A DNA stretch of 50,862 nt from an uncultured Anaerolineales bacterium (GTDB lineage: Bacteria > Chloroflexota > Anaerolineae > Anaerolineales > Villigracilaceae). The notes under the pieces are model-generated. The model worked only from the letters and a program-made list of their open reading frames with translations, was not told where the DNA came from and did not search any database. Made by a program: the position numbers and the translations under genes. Below, piece by piece: positions 7,434 to 22,940 of this stretch (its first letter is position 1; the number at the start of each line of letters is the position of its first letter). The stretch is from positions 1-50,862 of the forward strand of contig CALGPL010000082.1 of the NCBI GenBank assembly GCA_937960595.1, given 5' to 3'.

Positions 7434-9044
7434 TTAGTGAAGGGTCCAATCGATCGGCTCGCCCGCCAGATAATCGAAGACGCGGCCAAAACGCGCTTCT
7501 CCTTCGGGGCTGAGCAGGCGCGTCAGCGGCCAGGTTTCCAGGTCTGGCTTGAACGTGGTCAACTTCCAGGGGAATGGCAGCGGGTAAACAAAGAAGAAGA
7601 GATAGGCGTAGCGCCAGGCCAGTTCGATCTGTTCGGCAGTCAGGCGCTGCGGGGCGCGGCCGGTCAGGTGCTGTTCGAGCAGGGCAAAATATTCTTCCCA
7701 GGTCTGCGGGTCGAGGGTGAAGCCGCGCCGGCGGTAATGGGTCTGTCCGGCGACGATGACCGGGATGCCGTTCATGGCCATCTCCAGGCCGGTGGTGGTG
7801 GTGTAGACCAGCCCCAGGCGGGTCAATTCCATGATGTCGTAGGTGTTGACCTTTTCCATCGGCCCGACCAGGTGGATGTGTTCGGGGAAATGTTCGAGCG
7901 CCGTTTGAGCCACCTCGGCCATCGAGGGCCCGGTGTTGAAGCGCTCGCCGGGGTGGATGCGCACCACCAACTGGACCTCGGGCCGGTCGGCCAGAAAGCG
8001 GATGGTGCGGGTGATCCATTCGGCCATCGACTCGGCGAAGAGGTTGCGTCCCAGCGTCAGGCTATCGCCCAGGACGTTGGTGGCCATCAGGAGGACCGGG
8101 CGCTCGTCCAGGCCGAGCAGGCGGCGGACGCGCTCGCCGCCGGCCGTCGGCACGTCCTGCCACAGGCGGTCGGAATTGCCAAAGGTGCGGGCGCCCATGC
8201 GGGCGGATTCCAGGTCGCGTATTTTTTGCCACTGCTCCGCGCTGAGCGGTTGCGCCCCGCGCGCCTGCCAGAGCGAATCGGTGTTCTGGCGCATGACGTC
8301 GTCGTTCTGGGCGATCCAGATTTCGCCCTGATTCTCGCTGAACTCGAAGGTGGTGACCGGAATGCCCAGCCAGCGCGCCACGCGGTACACCATGCTGTAT
8401 TCCTGAATCGAGCCATTGGGGATGATCAACCCATCAGGGCGATCGGCCTCCAGCCAGGTCAGGGCCAGGCGGGCAGCCTGTCGGTTGCGCTCGTAACGCA
8501 ACTGATAGAGGTCCGAGTGCGGGTCGGTCTCCTCGGTTTGCAAGGTGTATTGCGTGTCGTAGAGCGCCACCTGCCGGGCGGCCTGCTCCAACTCCGGCGG
8601 CAAATCGCCCGCCTTGAAATGCCGCAGCGAGACCGGCTTCAGCCAGGGCCGCAGCCGATTCAAGCGGTCACGCGTGTAGCGGTCATGGATGCGAAGTTCG
8701 AAGGGATGGCTGGGCGAATAGAATCTCTTGTAAGGCAGATAAGCGAGGCTGATCCGCTGGCCGCGGGCGGCCAGCGCCAGGCCCATCACGGCGCAGAAAT
8801 CGATCCAATAATGCCAGGAACTGAACAGGTGAATCTTGCGCCCGCCAGAGGAGGGGACAGCATGAGCCGCCAGCGCCGCCAGCATGTCGGCGGCATAAGT
8901 CTCGACCGCATGCAGGAAATAGTAGCCCTGATAACGTTTGCGGCAGTTCCACCAATACAATTCGGTGGCCAGCGGCAGGCCGGCCAACAACTGCTGACCG
9001 CGCGGCCCGATCAGATCGGGATTGTGGAAACGCGCATCGCTCAT
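7434..9044 (-). CDS. Capsule polysaccharide biosynthesis-type transferase
   Basis: 536 aa from the ATG at 9042-9044, which forms an ATGA overlap with the Wzt-like gene. The C-terminal half shows motifs of the capsule synthesis/surface-carbohydrate transferase family: VQLVVRIHPGERFN, a TTTTGLEMAMNGIPVIVAGQ segment and HYRRRGFT. In GT-B enzymes such segments line the nucleotide-sugar site. The N-terminal part (SSWHYWIDFCAVMG) is unfamiliar. It lies directly behind the ABC exporter and probably acts on the exported polymer or its lipid anchor. The donor sugar is not predictable. Confidence 0.75.
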   Translation of the reverse strand: MSDARFHNPDLIGPRGQQLLAGLPLATELYWWNCRKRYQGYYFLHAVETYAADMLAALAAHAVPSSGGRKIHLFSSWHYWIDFCAVMGLALAARGQRISLAYLPYKRFYSPSHPFELRIHDRYTRDRLNRLRPWLKPVSLRHFKAGDLPPELEQAARQVALYDTQYTLQTEETDPHSDLYQLRYERNRQAARLALTWLEADRPDGLIIPNGSIQEYSMVYRVARWLGIPVTTFEFSENQGEIWIAQNDDVMRQNTDSLWQARGAQPLSAEQWQKIRDLESARMGARTFGNSDRLWQDVPTAGGERVRRLLGLDERPVLLMATNVLGDSLTLGRNLFAESMAEWITRTIRFLADRPEVQLVVRIHPGERFNTGPSMAEVAQTALEHFPEHIHLVGPMEKVNTYDIMELTRLGLVYTTTTGLEMAMNGIPVIVAGQTHYRRRGFTLDPQTWEEYFALLEQHLTGRAPQRLTAEQIELAWRYAYLFFFVYPLPFPWKLTTFKPDLETWPLTRLLSPEGEARFGRVFDYLAGEPIDWTLH

Positions 9045-10321
9045 GCCAGCCTCTCGATTTGCCAGTCCAGGCGCGGGCGGACGACCCCCTGGCGGTTTTC
9101 GGCCCAATGCATGCCGGGCGCGCCGGCCGGATCGACGTTGAAATCCAAGGCCTGATCGTCCTCGAAATAACGTTTGATGTGGTACGAACTGGCATTGATG
9201 CCCAGGGTGTAGCGGCCCTGATTGAGCAAATCGGCCGGGATGACGCAGCGGCTCAGGTAGTGGCCGGCCGGCCGGTCGGTGTGCTGCTCGAACATGGCCG
9301 CTTCGTCCGTATCGAACGAGGTGAAGACCGGCTCGCCGCGCCCGGTATAGAGATACAGGCCGATTCGCAGACCGGTCAGGGGGGCGGTCAAACGATACTC
9401 GACCTCGACCGTAAACGATTCCACCGAGCGGACGGTGTCCACCACTGCGCCGCGCCGGTCGCGCAGGCGCAGGGCGATCGGCCGGAAGGGCGCCGCCTCG
9501 GGCGGAATCTCGTCCGCCTCCCACAGGCGCTCGCCGGCGCGGGCGTGTCCGGCCGAAAGGTAGTAATCCACCGCCTCGGGCGAGGCCGCTCGCAGCACCA
9601 GGCTGCCCTTGTCCAGCACGATGGTCTCCTGCGTCAGGCGCAAAATGGCCGACATGTTGTGGCTGACGAACAACACCGTGCGGCCCTGCTGGGCGACGTC
9701 GCCCATCTTGCCCAGGCACTTCTTCTGGAACTCGGCGTCGCCGACCGCCAGGACTTCGTCCACCACCAGGATTTCGGGTTCGAGGTGGGCGGCCACGGCA
9801 AAGGCCAGCCGCAAATACATGCCGGAGGAATAACGTTTGACGGGCGTATCAATGAACTGCTCCACCTCCGAGAAGGCCACGATTTCATCGAACTTGCGCT
9901 CGATTTCGCTGCGCTTCATGCCCAGGATGGCGCCGTTCAAGTAGATGTTCTCACGGCCGGTCAACTCGGGGTGGAAACCGGTGCCGACCTCCAGCAAGGA
10001 GCCGACCCGGCCGCGAATCGTCACCCGCCCCTCGGTGGGATCGGTGATGCGCGAGAGGATCTTGAGCAAGGTGCTCTTGCCGGCCCCGTTGCGCCCGATG
10101 ACGCCCAGCACCTGGCCGCGCTCGACCTCGAAGGAGACGTGGCGCAAGGCCCACAGGGTGCTGGCCGCCTGCTCGGTCGAATCGACGCGGCGGCGCAGTC
10201 GCCGGACGATCCGCCCGCCGACGTCCACCAGTTGGTCGCGCAGGGTGTCGTTGCGCTGCGCCAGCGCCCCGATCCGGTAGCGTTTGCCCAAATCTTCAAC
10301 GCGAATGGCAATGTTGCTCAT
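9041..10321 (-). CDS. Polysaccharide ABC exporter ATPase (Wzt-like)
   Basis: 426 aa from the second of two in-frame starts (TTG then ATG). The ABC domain shows Walker A (GRNGAGKST) near residue 68, signature YSSGMYLRLAFAVA and Walker B LVVDEVLAVGD. A C-terminal domain of about 150 residues (PFRPIALRLRDRRGAVVD onward) resembles the Wzt carbohydrate-recognition jelly-roll that binds the end of the polymer. It pairs with the permease at 10337 to export a finished glycan across the inner membrane. Coupled by ATGA to the transferase downstream. Confidence 0.92.
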   Translation of the reverse strand: MSNIAIRVEDLGKRYRIGALAQRNDTLRDQLVDVGGRIVRRLRRRVDSTEQAASTLWALRHVSFEVERGQVLGVIGRNGAGKSTLLKILSRITDPTEGRVTIRGRVGSLLEVGTGFHPELTGRENIYLNGAILGMKRSEIERKFDEIVAFSEVEQFIDTPVKRYSSGMYLRLAFAVAAHLEPEILVVDEVLAVGDAEFQKKCLGKMGDVAQQGRTVLFVSHNMSAILRLTQETIVLDKGSLVLRAASPEAVDYYLSAGHARAGERLWEADEIPPEAAPFRPIALRLRDRRGAVVDTVRSVESFTVEVEYRLTAPLTGLRIGLYLYTGRGEPVFTSFDTDEAAMFEQHTDRPAGHYLSRCVIPADLLNQGRYTLGINASSYHIKRYFEDDQALDFNVDPAGAPGMHWAENRQGVVRPRLDWQIERLA

Positions 10322-10336
10322 CAAATCCTTCGTCCT

Positions 10337-13224
<2,888 letters not shown>

Positions 13225-13232
<8 letters not shown>

Positions 13233-13704
13233 GACCGCCTCCCAGATGTAAAACCACCTTCAAGCCGACCACTTCCAGCACCGGCGCGCCTTCGTCCTCG
13301 ACCGGGGTCAACCCCATCTCCAGGCAGGTCAGGCGGCAGATGTCGGCCACGTCTCCCTCGCCGACCAGGCGCACGGCCTGATAGCCGGCCCGGCGCACCT
13401 GCTCGAGATATTCGCGGACGCGCTGACGCGTGTTGCGATAGAGCAAAAACTGCTGTTCGATGTAATCCACCGTCAGGCGGGCGCGCAGGGCGATGCCTTC
13501 GGGCGTAATAATGTAGCGCAGTTTCTTACGCTCGGCGCGCTTGATCTTGACGTAGCCCTTCTCGATCAGGCGCTTGAGATGCCAGTTGATCGTCCCGACC
13601 GCCACGCCCAATTGGGTGGCCAACGTGGCCTGGTTGATATCGGGATCCTGCTCGATGGTTTCGAGCAAGGCAAGGTCGCGTTCGATGTCAGCGCTGGTGT
13701 TCAT
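13225..13704 (-). CDS. MarR-like winged-helix regulator (EPS-associated type)
   Basis: 159 aa from the ATG at 13702-13704, preceded by GGAAG. A GTG at 13708-13710 would add two residues and make a GTGA overlap with the upstream gene. The N-terminal 75 residues form a winged helix (NQATLATQLGVAVGTINWHL recognition region, then IKRAERKKLRYIITPEG wing). A C-terminal region of about 80 residues (AVRLVGEGDVADICRLTCLE) may sense or bind a ligand. Small MarR-like regulators of this sort are recurrent in exopolysaccharide loci. Its position in mid-operon suggests local feedback control. Confidence 0.8.
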
Positions 13705-13706
13705 GC

Positions 13707-16570
<2,864 letters not shown>

Positions 16571-16588
16571 TCAAAATTCAGCGATTGA

Positions 16589-16616
16589 ATTATAACCGCT
16601 CCCGCCCGGGCGTCAA
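16589..16616 (-). promoter_or_regulatory. Sigma-70-type promoter for gmd
   Basis: On the minus strand TTGACG (16616-16611) is separated by 16 bp from TATAAT (16594-16589), with transcription expected near 16581 and the gmd start at 16558. The -35 overlaps the stop codon of the upstream GT-C gene. The gene-free gap (16559-16612) holds only this promoter and the ribosome-binding site. Confidence 0.8.
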
Positions 16617-18148
16617 GCGCGGCGGCGGTCGCGAATCAGTCCCAGGACGATCACCGTCAGGCCGAGCACGGCGGCTGCGCCGGCGATGACGAAGAAGTGC
16701 ACCTGCCCCTGAGTCCAGCCGGTGTAGCGGGCAAGGTACCAGTACAGGAACAGAGCCAGGAATAGCCCCTCGACCGTCAGCAGGCGTCCCAGCCAGGGGC
16801 TGCGGCTTTCCCGCTGCCAGAACCAAGCCCGGACTGCCAGCCAGGCCTGCGGCAGCAAAAAGATCGAGCGATAGCGCGGATTATCCCACTGGTCGCCGCC
16901 GGCGCGGAAGGCCGAGAGGGCAATCCACAGCCAGACGGCCAGCCACAGCCAGAGCCAGGCGCGCCGCTCCGGCTGACGCCAGAGCGCCAGGAGCGCCAAC
17001 AGGAGGAACGGCAGGAGGGCATACCAGCCCAGCGCCCGCAGGATGCCGATCGTCTTCCAGAGCCAGGCCGCCGGTTCGACCAGGGCGGCCGGCAGGACGG
17101 GCTGCAAGATGCCGTAAGCGGTCAGGAAGGGAAAGCGCAGGCCGGCGGGCATTTCGTCGAAAATGCGTTGCAGCCAGCCGGAACTGCGTTCTGCCTGATA
17201 GGCTTCCCAGGCGCCCGAATACCTGAGCCACCGAGTGAAAACCTCGAGCGGCGAACGGCCCGCCAGGTTGCCGACCGAAAGTCCCAGCCACAGAAGCGCC
17301 AGGCCGAGCAGGATGACCCCCGCCGCGATCAAAGCCGTCCGCCAGGAAACCTGCCGTCGGGCGGTGCGCAGCCAGGCCCAGCCGCCGAAAGCAAAGAGTG
17401 CGAAGAGCGCCACGCCGGGCGAGAAGAGCAACAAGCCGAGCATCCCGCCTGCCAGCCAGGGCCAGGCCCGCCGTCGGCTCACCAGCCCCCACAGCAGCAT
17501 GGCCAGGAACGCGAGCAGGAACGGTTCGCGCATCTGGGCGCTGCCCTGAAGCAGGGTTTCCGGATACAGGGCCAGAATCCAGGCCACCCAGGCGGCGCGG
17601 CGAGCATCCCAGAGGCTTTCGGTCACCCGCCAGGCCAAGGCAATGCCGATGACTGCCGTCAGGGCGGCCACGGCGATCATCAGCAGCGGGCGGTGAAAAT
17701 CCGGGGTCAGATAGCGATAGACGAGGGCGCTCAGGCCGAGCAGGCCGCCATATTGATCGGTGGCATAGGATTTGTCGAACGCCCGCCAGAGGGGCTGATC
17801 GGCGCGGGCCAGAGTCCAGGCCTGGGTGTCGCGCCGGAAGGCGTCGAAGAACAGGTAGCCGGCGTTCTGGGTCTCGGTCTCGTAACCGGCGGAGGGCAGG
17901 AGCAGGCGGAAGGTCACTCCCAACGCCAGGCGCAGGATCAGGGCGGCGAGCAGAATCCAGCCCAGGGTCCGCGCCGCGCCGGCAGCGCGCCAGAGGGCCG
18001 AGAGCGCCGTCAGTCCCAGCAAAAAAATCAGGCCGAACGCCAGCCAGCCGATCCACCATTCCCCGCCCGAATCGGGCAGGGCGAGCAAGGCGCCCGCCGC
18101 CAGGCTGACCGGCAGAATCCAACGCAGGTCACGCAGCAACGGTTTCAT
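16613..18148 (-). CDS. Polytopic membrane protein, probable GT-C transferase
   Basis: 511 aa from MKPLLRDLRWILPVSL. The protein is almost wholly hydrophobic with 11-12 likely spans. An extracytoplasmic stretch (AFRRDTQAWTLARADQPLW) and a later QGSAQMREPFLLAFLAMLL span fit the dolichyl-/polyprenyl-phosphate-mannose transferase superfamily. No catalytic acidic pair can be assigned with certainty. Its first 20 nt overlap the end of the preceding GT-C gene, so the two are probably translated together. Confidence 0.7.
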   Translation of the reverse strand: MKPLLRDLRWILPVSLAAGALLALPDSGGEWWIGWLAFGLIFLLGLTALSALWRAAGAARTLGWILLAALILRLALGVTFRLLLPSAGYETETQNAGYLFFDAFRRDTQAWTLARADQPLWRAFDKSYATDQYGGLLGLSALVYRYLTPDFHRPLLMIAVAALTAVIGIALAWRVTESLWDARRAAWVAWILALYPETLLQGSAQMREPFLLAFLAMLLWGLVSRRRAWPWLAGGMLGLLLFSPGVALFALFAFGGWAWLRTARRQVSWRTALIAAGVILLGLALLWLGLSVGNLAGRSPLEVFTRWLRYSGAWEAYQAERSSGWLQRIFDEMPAGLRFPFLTAYGILQPVLPAALVEPAAWLWKTIGILRALGWYALLPFLLLALLALWRQPERRAWLWLWLAVWLWIALSAFRAGGDQWDNPRYRSIFLLPQAWLAVRAWFWQRESRSPWLGRLLTVEGLFLALFLYWYLARYTGWTQGQVHFFVIAGAAAVLGLTVIVLGLIRDRRRA

Positions 18149-19475
18149 GGACTCTCTTTCTGTTTGCGATGAATTGGACGATTCCCCAACAGACCAGCAG
18201 CACCACCAGCGACTGAATCGAGACCGAGAAGCGCGGGTTGTCGCCGTGATCGAGCAGGGTCTGCAGAATCGAGGTGAACCAGATCGTGCCGAAGACAAAC
18301 CAGACGATCAGGCCGGGGGCCAGGCGCTGCCGGACTTTCTTCCACAAAAGGGCGAGCGAACCGGCCAGGAAGGCCAGGTTGGCGGCGAACAGGCCGCCGC
18401 GTTCGGCCAGGACGAGGGCGCGCAGGACCGCCCGAAGGCCCGCGGGGGCAATCGCCTCGGGCGTCCAGTAGAACGGCGCTTTCCAGAACCACCACCAGCC
18501 CTGGGCAGCGCTGACCAGGTAGCGCAGCGGGTGTTCGAGGATCAGGCGAATCGAGAGGCGGGCCATGAGTTGCGAGAGTTCGATGAAGCCCAGGCCGGAG
18601 GCCTCCTGGATGGCCGGGATGGCGTCCCAGATGGCGTTGTTGGGTTGGCCGGTCTCGCGGATCCGCATCTGGCGGTACTCGAGGTAGGTGTCGCGGACGG
18701 CGGCGTATTCATCCGGCACGTACTCGAACCAGGCGCCGGTGTGCTGGACGAGGTGATAGCCCGACATGATGTCCAGACCCCAGATGCCGAAGCGCTGGTG
18801 CAATTTGACCATCCAGCCGCCGATGAAAGCCAGGCTGGTCAGGCCGAGCAGGAGCGCCGCTCCCCAGCGGATCGCCGCGCCGCGGCCGCGCCAGACGGCG
18901 ACCAGCAGAAAGGCGGCCCAAAAAGGCAGGAAGATGAATTGCGGACGGGTGAGGGTCAGGACGCCGCCGGTCAGGCCGAGCAGGAAGCCCATCAGCAGCA
19001 GGCGCCAGGCGGCCAGGCGCGGCGGGGCGTGCAGCAGCCAGGTCATGCCGGCCAGCAACAGGACGACCAGGAAGGTGGTCAGGCTCTCGGAAAGGATGTT
19101 GGCCTCGAAGAACAATTGACCGAGGTTGAGGGTGTGCATCAGGCCGGCCAGGGCGCCGAACCAGGCCTGGCCGCTGATCTTCCAGCCCATGTAGAAGAGC
19201 AGCAACGCGGTCGCCGCGCCGAGGGTCAACTGGGCCGCGTAGACGGCGCGGTCTGGGCCGAGCAGGGCCAGGAAGAGCGGGTAGCCCGGCGTGCGAATGT
19301 AATTGTAGGCCGGCCAGTCGGGGGAGAGGATCGTCTCGGCGATGCCGCGGTAGGCGTTGGTGTCGCTGAAATGGCCGACCGGATAGGCGAAGAACAGAAT
19401 CAGGCGCGTCAAGACGGCCGCGCCGAGCGTGATCCACAGCCAGTGACGGGGAGAGAGGGCGCGCAGACGACTCAT
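18129..19475 (-). CDS. GT-C membrane glycosyltransferase (family 39-like)
   Basis: 448 aa from MSRLRALSPRHWLWITL. A first membrane span is followed by the acidic loop VGHFSDTNAYRGIAETIL and YIRTPGYPLFLALLG, the usual arrangement in family 39-type GT-C enzymes. About ten further spans follow. The start forms an ATGA overlap with the GT4 gene upstream and the end overlaps the next gene by 20 nt. It probably transfers a sugar from a polyprenyl-phosphate carrier. Confidence 0.8.
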   Translation of the reverse strand: MSRLRALSPRHWLWITLGAAVLTRLILFFAYPVGHFSDTNAYRGIAETILSPDWPAYNYIRTPGYPLFLALLGPDRAVYAAQLTLGAATALLLFYMGWKISGQAWFGALAGLMHTLNLGQLFFEANILSESLTTFLVVLLLAGMTWLLHAPPRLAAWRLLLMGFLLGLTGGVLTLTRPQFIFLPFWAAFLLVAVWRGRGAAIRWGAALLLGLTSLAFIGGWMVKLHQRFGIWGLDIMSGYHLVQHTGAWFEYVPDEYAAVRDTYLEYRQMRIRETGQPNNAIWDAIPAIQEASGLGFIELSQLMARLSIRLILEHPLRYLVSAAQGWWWFWKAPFYWTPEAIAPAGLRAVLRALVLAERGGLFAANLAFLAGSLALLWKKVRQRLAPGLIVWFVFGTIWFTSILQTLLDHGDNPRFSVSIQSLVVLLVCWGIVQFIANRKRVHETVAA

Positions 19476-20602
19476 GGGCGGGGGAATCCTTCCAGGGCGC
19501 GCCCGGCGCGGCGGACCCAGGTGTAGTTCTCGGCCGCGGCGCGGGCGCGCCGACCGAGGGCCTGCCGCCGCGACTCGTCGGCGAGCAGCGCCGCCAGGGC
19601 CGCCTGCCAGGCGGCCGTCTCCTCCGGCGGGCAGAAGACGGCGCTCGATTCGTCCAGCACCTCGCGGATGACCGGCAGGTCGCTGGTCAGGATGGCGCGG
19701 CCGCAGGCCATGTATTCGAACATCTTCATCGGGCTGGCGACCTGCGCCGAGTGGCCCACGCCGCTGCTGATGGCGATCGTCTTGCCGTAGGGCATGAGCA
19801 AGACGTCGGCCGCGGCCTGATAGAACGGCAGGCGGTCGTTGGGAACGAAGCCGGTAAAGGTAACGTTGCGCAGACGGAGCGTGCCGGCGCGGGCCTGCCA
19901 GTCGAGGACGTCGGCCTGGCGGCCGCCCACCCACAGGAAATTGGCCTGCGGGAAGGCCTGAGCCAGGGCCAGGAACAGGTCGGCGCCGCGCCCGGCGTAC
20001 AGATGACCGGTACAGGCGACGGTCGGCAGGTCGGGCAGGCCCAGTTGACGGCGCGCCGCGGACGGGTTCGGCAGAGAGTCATAGCGCTCGAGGTCTACGC
20101 CGTTGGGGGCGAGAACCACGTCCTCGTCGGGCAGGCGCAGGCGGTAGCGCGCCTGCAGGGCGGCGCGCAGGGCCGAGGTGATGACCAGCAGCCGTTTGCG
20201 GCCGGGCAGGCGCAGGAACAGACGAAACCAGAGCGGGCCAAATGCCCCGGAGGGCAGGTCGTGCATCTCCAGCACAACGGGCAAGCCGGCCAGCAAGCCA
20301 TAGACCGCCGCCGGCAGCGGCCACAGGTAGAGCAGGGCCGGGTCGAGCCGCCGCGCCCGCCGGACGGCCTCCCACGAGAACCGGCGCCGCGAGCGCGTCG
20401 GCAGCCAGACGACCTCGAAGGGCGTCCGCAAGCCGTAGTAGACGGCCAGTTGCTGGACGTCGACCGCCTCCCGGCGGTTGTCGGGGACGAGCAGGGTCAC
20501 CCGATGACCGAGTTGGGCCAGCGCCTGACAGGCTTTCATGGCCTGGATGCCGTTGGCCAGTTCGGAGGGAATTTTGGCGGCAGAAATGCAGACGATGTTC
20601 AT
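19472..20602 (-). CDS. Glycosyltransferase family 4
   Basis: 376 aa GT-B enzyme. The N-terminal domain begins MNIVCISAAKIPSELANGIQ. The C-terminal donor domain contains VASPMKMFEYMACGRAILTS, the GT4 signature with its conserved glutamate, and LAPNGVDLERYDS before it. It probably adds a hexose during repeat-unit assembly on the cytoplasmic face. The start overlaps the stop of the flippase gene (ATGA). Confidence 0.9.
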   Translation of the reverse strand: MNIVCISAAKIPSELANGIQAMKACQALAQLGHRVTLLVPDNRREAVDVQQLAVYYGLRTPFEVVWLPTRSRRRFSWEAVRRARRLDPALLYLWPLPAAVYGLLAGLPVVLEMHDLPSGAFGPLWFRLFLRLPGRKRLLVITSALRAALQARYRLRLPDEDVVLAPNGVDLERYDSLPNPSAARRQLGLPDLPTVACTGHLYAGRGADLFLALAQAFPQANFLWVGGRQADVLDWQARAGTLRLRNVTFTGFVPNDRLPFYQAAADVLLMPYGKTIAISSGVGHSAQVASPMKMFEYMACGRAILTSDLPVIREVLDESSAVFCPPEETAAWQAALAALLADESRRQALGRRARAAAENYTWVRRAGRALEGFPRP

Positions 20603-21963
20603 GGAGTCACCGGCAGGGCAGACTGGACGCGAATCTCACGCAGGCCGCGCCAGGTCATGAGGCTGATCGAAACGATGAAATAAGCAATCAGAATGACGGC
20701 TTCCATCCAGTAAGGGCTGTAGGGCAGCAGCAAGACCGCCAGCAGGATTTTGGCCAACATGCAGACAAAGGTGACCCGCAAAATATCACCGGCCCGGCCC
20801 TGAGCGAGCAACAACGAGCGGTTCCAATAGAACAGATTGCCGAATCCGTAGCCGATCAGCAAAATCAAGAGGAGGGGGTAGGCCGGCAGGTATTCGGCCT
20901 TGTAGAGGCTGAACGTGCGCCCGAAGAACGTCCACGAGTCGAAGAGGAGGGCTTTGCCGAAGAAGAGGAGGACGAAGGCCACCAGGCCGGTCCAGGCGCC
21001 GGCCAGGACGGTGACGCGCTTCAGCAGGCTCTTCAGCCGCGCCCACTGCCGGGCGGCAAAGGCGCGCGTGATCTCCGGGTAAGTCGGGCCGATCAGGGCG
21101 TCGACCGGCATGGTGATCAATCCGATCAGCGCCAGGGCGACCTTGTAGTAGCCCGAAACGACCGGCCCGAAGAAGAAGCCGACCCACTGCACCTCGCTGT
21201 CGCGCGCCAGGACGTTGATCGTCCCGCTGATGTTGGTGCTGGCCGCAAAACCGAGCAGTTCTTTCCAGGGCGGCAGGGCCGAGAAGGGCGCCCGCAGCCA
21301 ATCCGAGCCTGCCAAGCGCGGCATCCAGCGCCAGGCGACGGCAATCGGCGCCAGCCCCAGAATCATCTTGCCGATCAGGTAGGCCAACAGGATTTCGATG
21401 AACTGTCCGCCCCGCAGGGCGGCGACGAAGACCAGCCCGGCCACCACCAGGCTCTGGATCAAATTGATCAGCGCCAGGCTGCGGAACTGCCCGGCCAGGC
21501 GCAGCACGCCGGTGGCCGTCTCGGTGACGAGGTTGGCCAGGATGGTCAGGCCGAAGAGGACGAAGAGGGGGGCCAGCGTCAGGTCGCGGGCGTTGTAGCG
21601 CGCCCCCAGGGGGGCCAACAGGATCAGGACGCCGAAGGCCGTCAGCGAGGTGAGCGCCTCGAGCAGGCCGGCCGCCTTGACCACCGCGGCGGCGCGTTCC
21701 TTCTCGCCGCGTTCGAGCGCCTCGCCCATGTATTTGACGACCACATCGCTCATGCGGAAGGAAAGCAGGCGGTTGATGTTGGTGACGAAGTTGGTGATGA
21801 TGCCCAAGACGCCGAAATCGCGCACCCCCAGCAGGCCGGCGGTGACGATCGAGAGCACGGCGCTGATGGCATTGCTGGCGAACAAATAGAACGAATTGCT
21901 GACCACCCGGCCGAGAAGTTTGTCCTGCATCCAGGCAGCCATTCGTTTGCGCAAACGGATCAC
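20599..21963 (-). CDS. Oligosaccharide flippase (Wzx/MATE-like)
   Basis: 454 aa from a GTG at 21961-21963 that overlaps the TGA of the epimerase gene. A nearby ATG (21940-21942) is possible. About 12 membrane spans are visible, starting NSFYLFASNAISAVLSIVTA and including the polysaccharide-synthase pattern GVLGIITNFVTNINRLLSFR. Such proteins move undecaprenyl-linked repeat units to the outer face. This implies a Wzx-type pathway alongside the Wzm/Wzt exporter. No Wzy polymerase was recognised with certainty. Confidence 0.88.
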   Translation of the reverse strand: MIRLRKRMAAWMQDKLLGRVVSNSFYLFASNAISAVLSIVTAGLLGVRDFGVLGIITNFVTNINRLLSFRMSDVVVKYMGEALERGEKERAAAVVKAAGLLEALTSLTAFGVLILLAPLGARYNARDLTLAPLFVLFGLTILANLVTETATGVLRLAGQFRSLALINLIQSLVVAGLVFVAALRGGQFIEILLAYLIGKMILGLAPIAVAWRWMPRLAGSDWLRAPFSALPPWKELLGFAASTNISGTINVLARDSEVQWVGFFFGPVVSGYYKVALALIGLITMPVDALIGPTYPEITRAFAARQWARLKSLLKRVTVLAGAWTGLVAFVLLFFGKALLFDSWTFFGRTFSLYKAEYLPAYPLLLILLIGYGFGNLFYWNRSLLLAQGRAGDILRVTFVCMLAKILLAVLLLPYSPYWMEAVILIAYFIVSISLMTWRGLREIRVQSALPVTP

Positions 21964-22940
21964 GGCTTGACGACCTCTTTGGCCCAGGCGCGTTCGGCCT
22001 CGTACCACTCCACGAATCGCTCGATCCCCTCTTGCAGGCCGACCTGCGGCTGCCAGTCCAGCAGTCGGCGGGCCTTGCCGACATCCGCCCAATTGGTCAG
22101 CATATCGGCCGGGTTGGGCGGATGAATTTCCACGACCGCCTTTCGGCCAATCCGCGCCTCGAGCATGGCAATCAGGGCGTTCATCGTGATCACCTCGTGA
22201 CCGCCCAGGTTGATGATCTCGTATCCGAGCGGACGCAAGGCTGCCAGCGTGCCGCGGGCAATGTCATCCACGTAGGTGAAGCCGCGCGATTGCTCCCCAT
22301 CGCCGTACAACTGCACCGGCTGCCCCTCGCGAATCCATTTCGTGAAACGATACACGCTCATGTCCGGCCGTCCGGCCGGGCCATAGACGGTGAAGTAGCG
22401 CACCACGCTGACATCCAGCCCATACAGGCTGTGATAACTGTGACACAGCACCTCGGCCGCTTTCTTGCTGGCGGCATAGGGCTGAAGCGGATGGCTGCTG
22501 TCGGCATCTTCGGGCGTGGGGGAGGGCGCATTCGCCCCGTACACGCTGGAGGTCGAGGCCAGCAGGAATTTGGGGATGCCCCGCTGACGGCACAACTCGA
22601 GCAGATTCAACGTCCCCAGGACATTGGTCTGGTAGAAGACCCACGGGTTCTCGACGCTGGCCCGCACACCCGCCCGCGCCGCCAGGTTGACGACCGCCTC
22701 GAAGGGGAGAGGCCCGATCGGAGAGGCAGGGTCGAGCAGGGCGCGGTCGGCAATGTCGGCGCGCACGAAGGCAAAACGCGGCAGAGCCTGCAGTCGGCGC
22801 AGCCGGTACTCTTTGACGCGCACGTCATAGGCATCGTTCAGATTATCCACGCCGGTAACGGCATGACCCTGCTCGAGCAGCAGTTCGGCGACCCGCGCCC
22901 CGATGAAGCCGGCCGCGCCGGTGACGAGATAATGCGCCAT
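21960..22940 (-). CDS. UDP-sugar 4-epimerase (UDP-glucuronate epimerase-like)
   Basis: 326 aa. VTGAAGFIGARVAELLLEQG binds NAD, LASTSSVYGAN carries the catalytic Ser, and YAASKKAAEVLCHSYHSLYG holds YxxxK. The combination with YFTVYGPAGRPDMSVYRFTK is typical of UDP-glucuronate 4-epimerase. It lies directly after a UDP-sugar dehydrogenase (stop and start adjoin without gap), which would supply a uronic acid, so the pair probably makes a UDP-hexuronic acid or N-acetyl variant. Confidence 0.85.
   Translation of the reverse strand: MAHYLVTGAAGFIGARVAELLLEQGHAVTGVDNLNDAYDVRVKEYRLRRLQALPRFAFVRADIADRALLDPASPIGPLPFEAVVNLAARAGVRASVENPWVFYQTNVLGTLNLLELCRQRGIPKFLLASTSSVYGANAPSPTPEDADSSHPLQPYAASKKAAEVLCHSYHSLYGLDVSVVRYFTVYGPAGRPDMSVYRFTKWIREGQPVQLYGDGEQSRGFTYVDDIARGTLAALRPLGYEIINLGGHEVITMNALIAMLEARIGRKAVVEIHPPNPADMLTNWADVGKARRLLDWQPQVGLQEGIERFVEWYEAERAWAKEVVKP

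Noticed and set aside
7434..9719. A 761-residue version of the capsule transferase starting far upstream
   Set aside because: The extra N-terminal part is out-of-frame translation of the Wzt-like gene; the ATG at 9042-9044 with ATGA overlap is the natural start.
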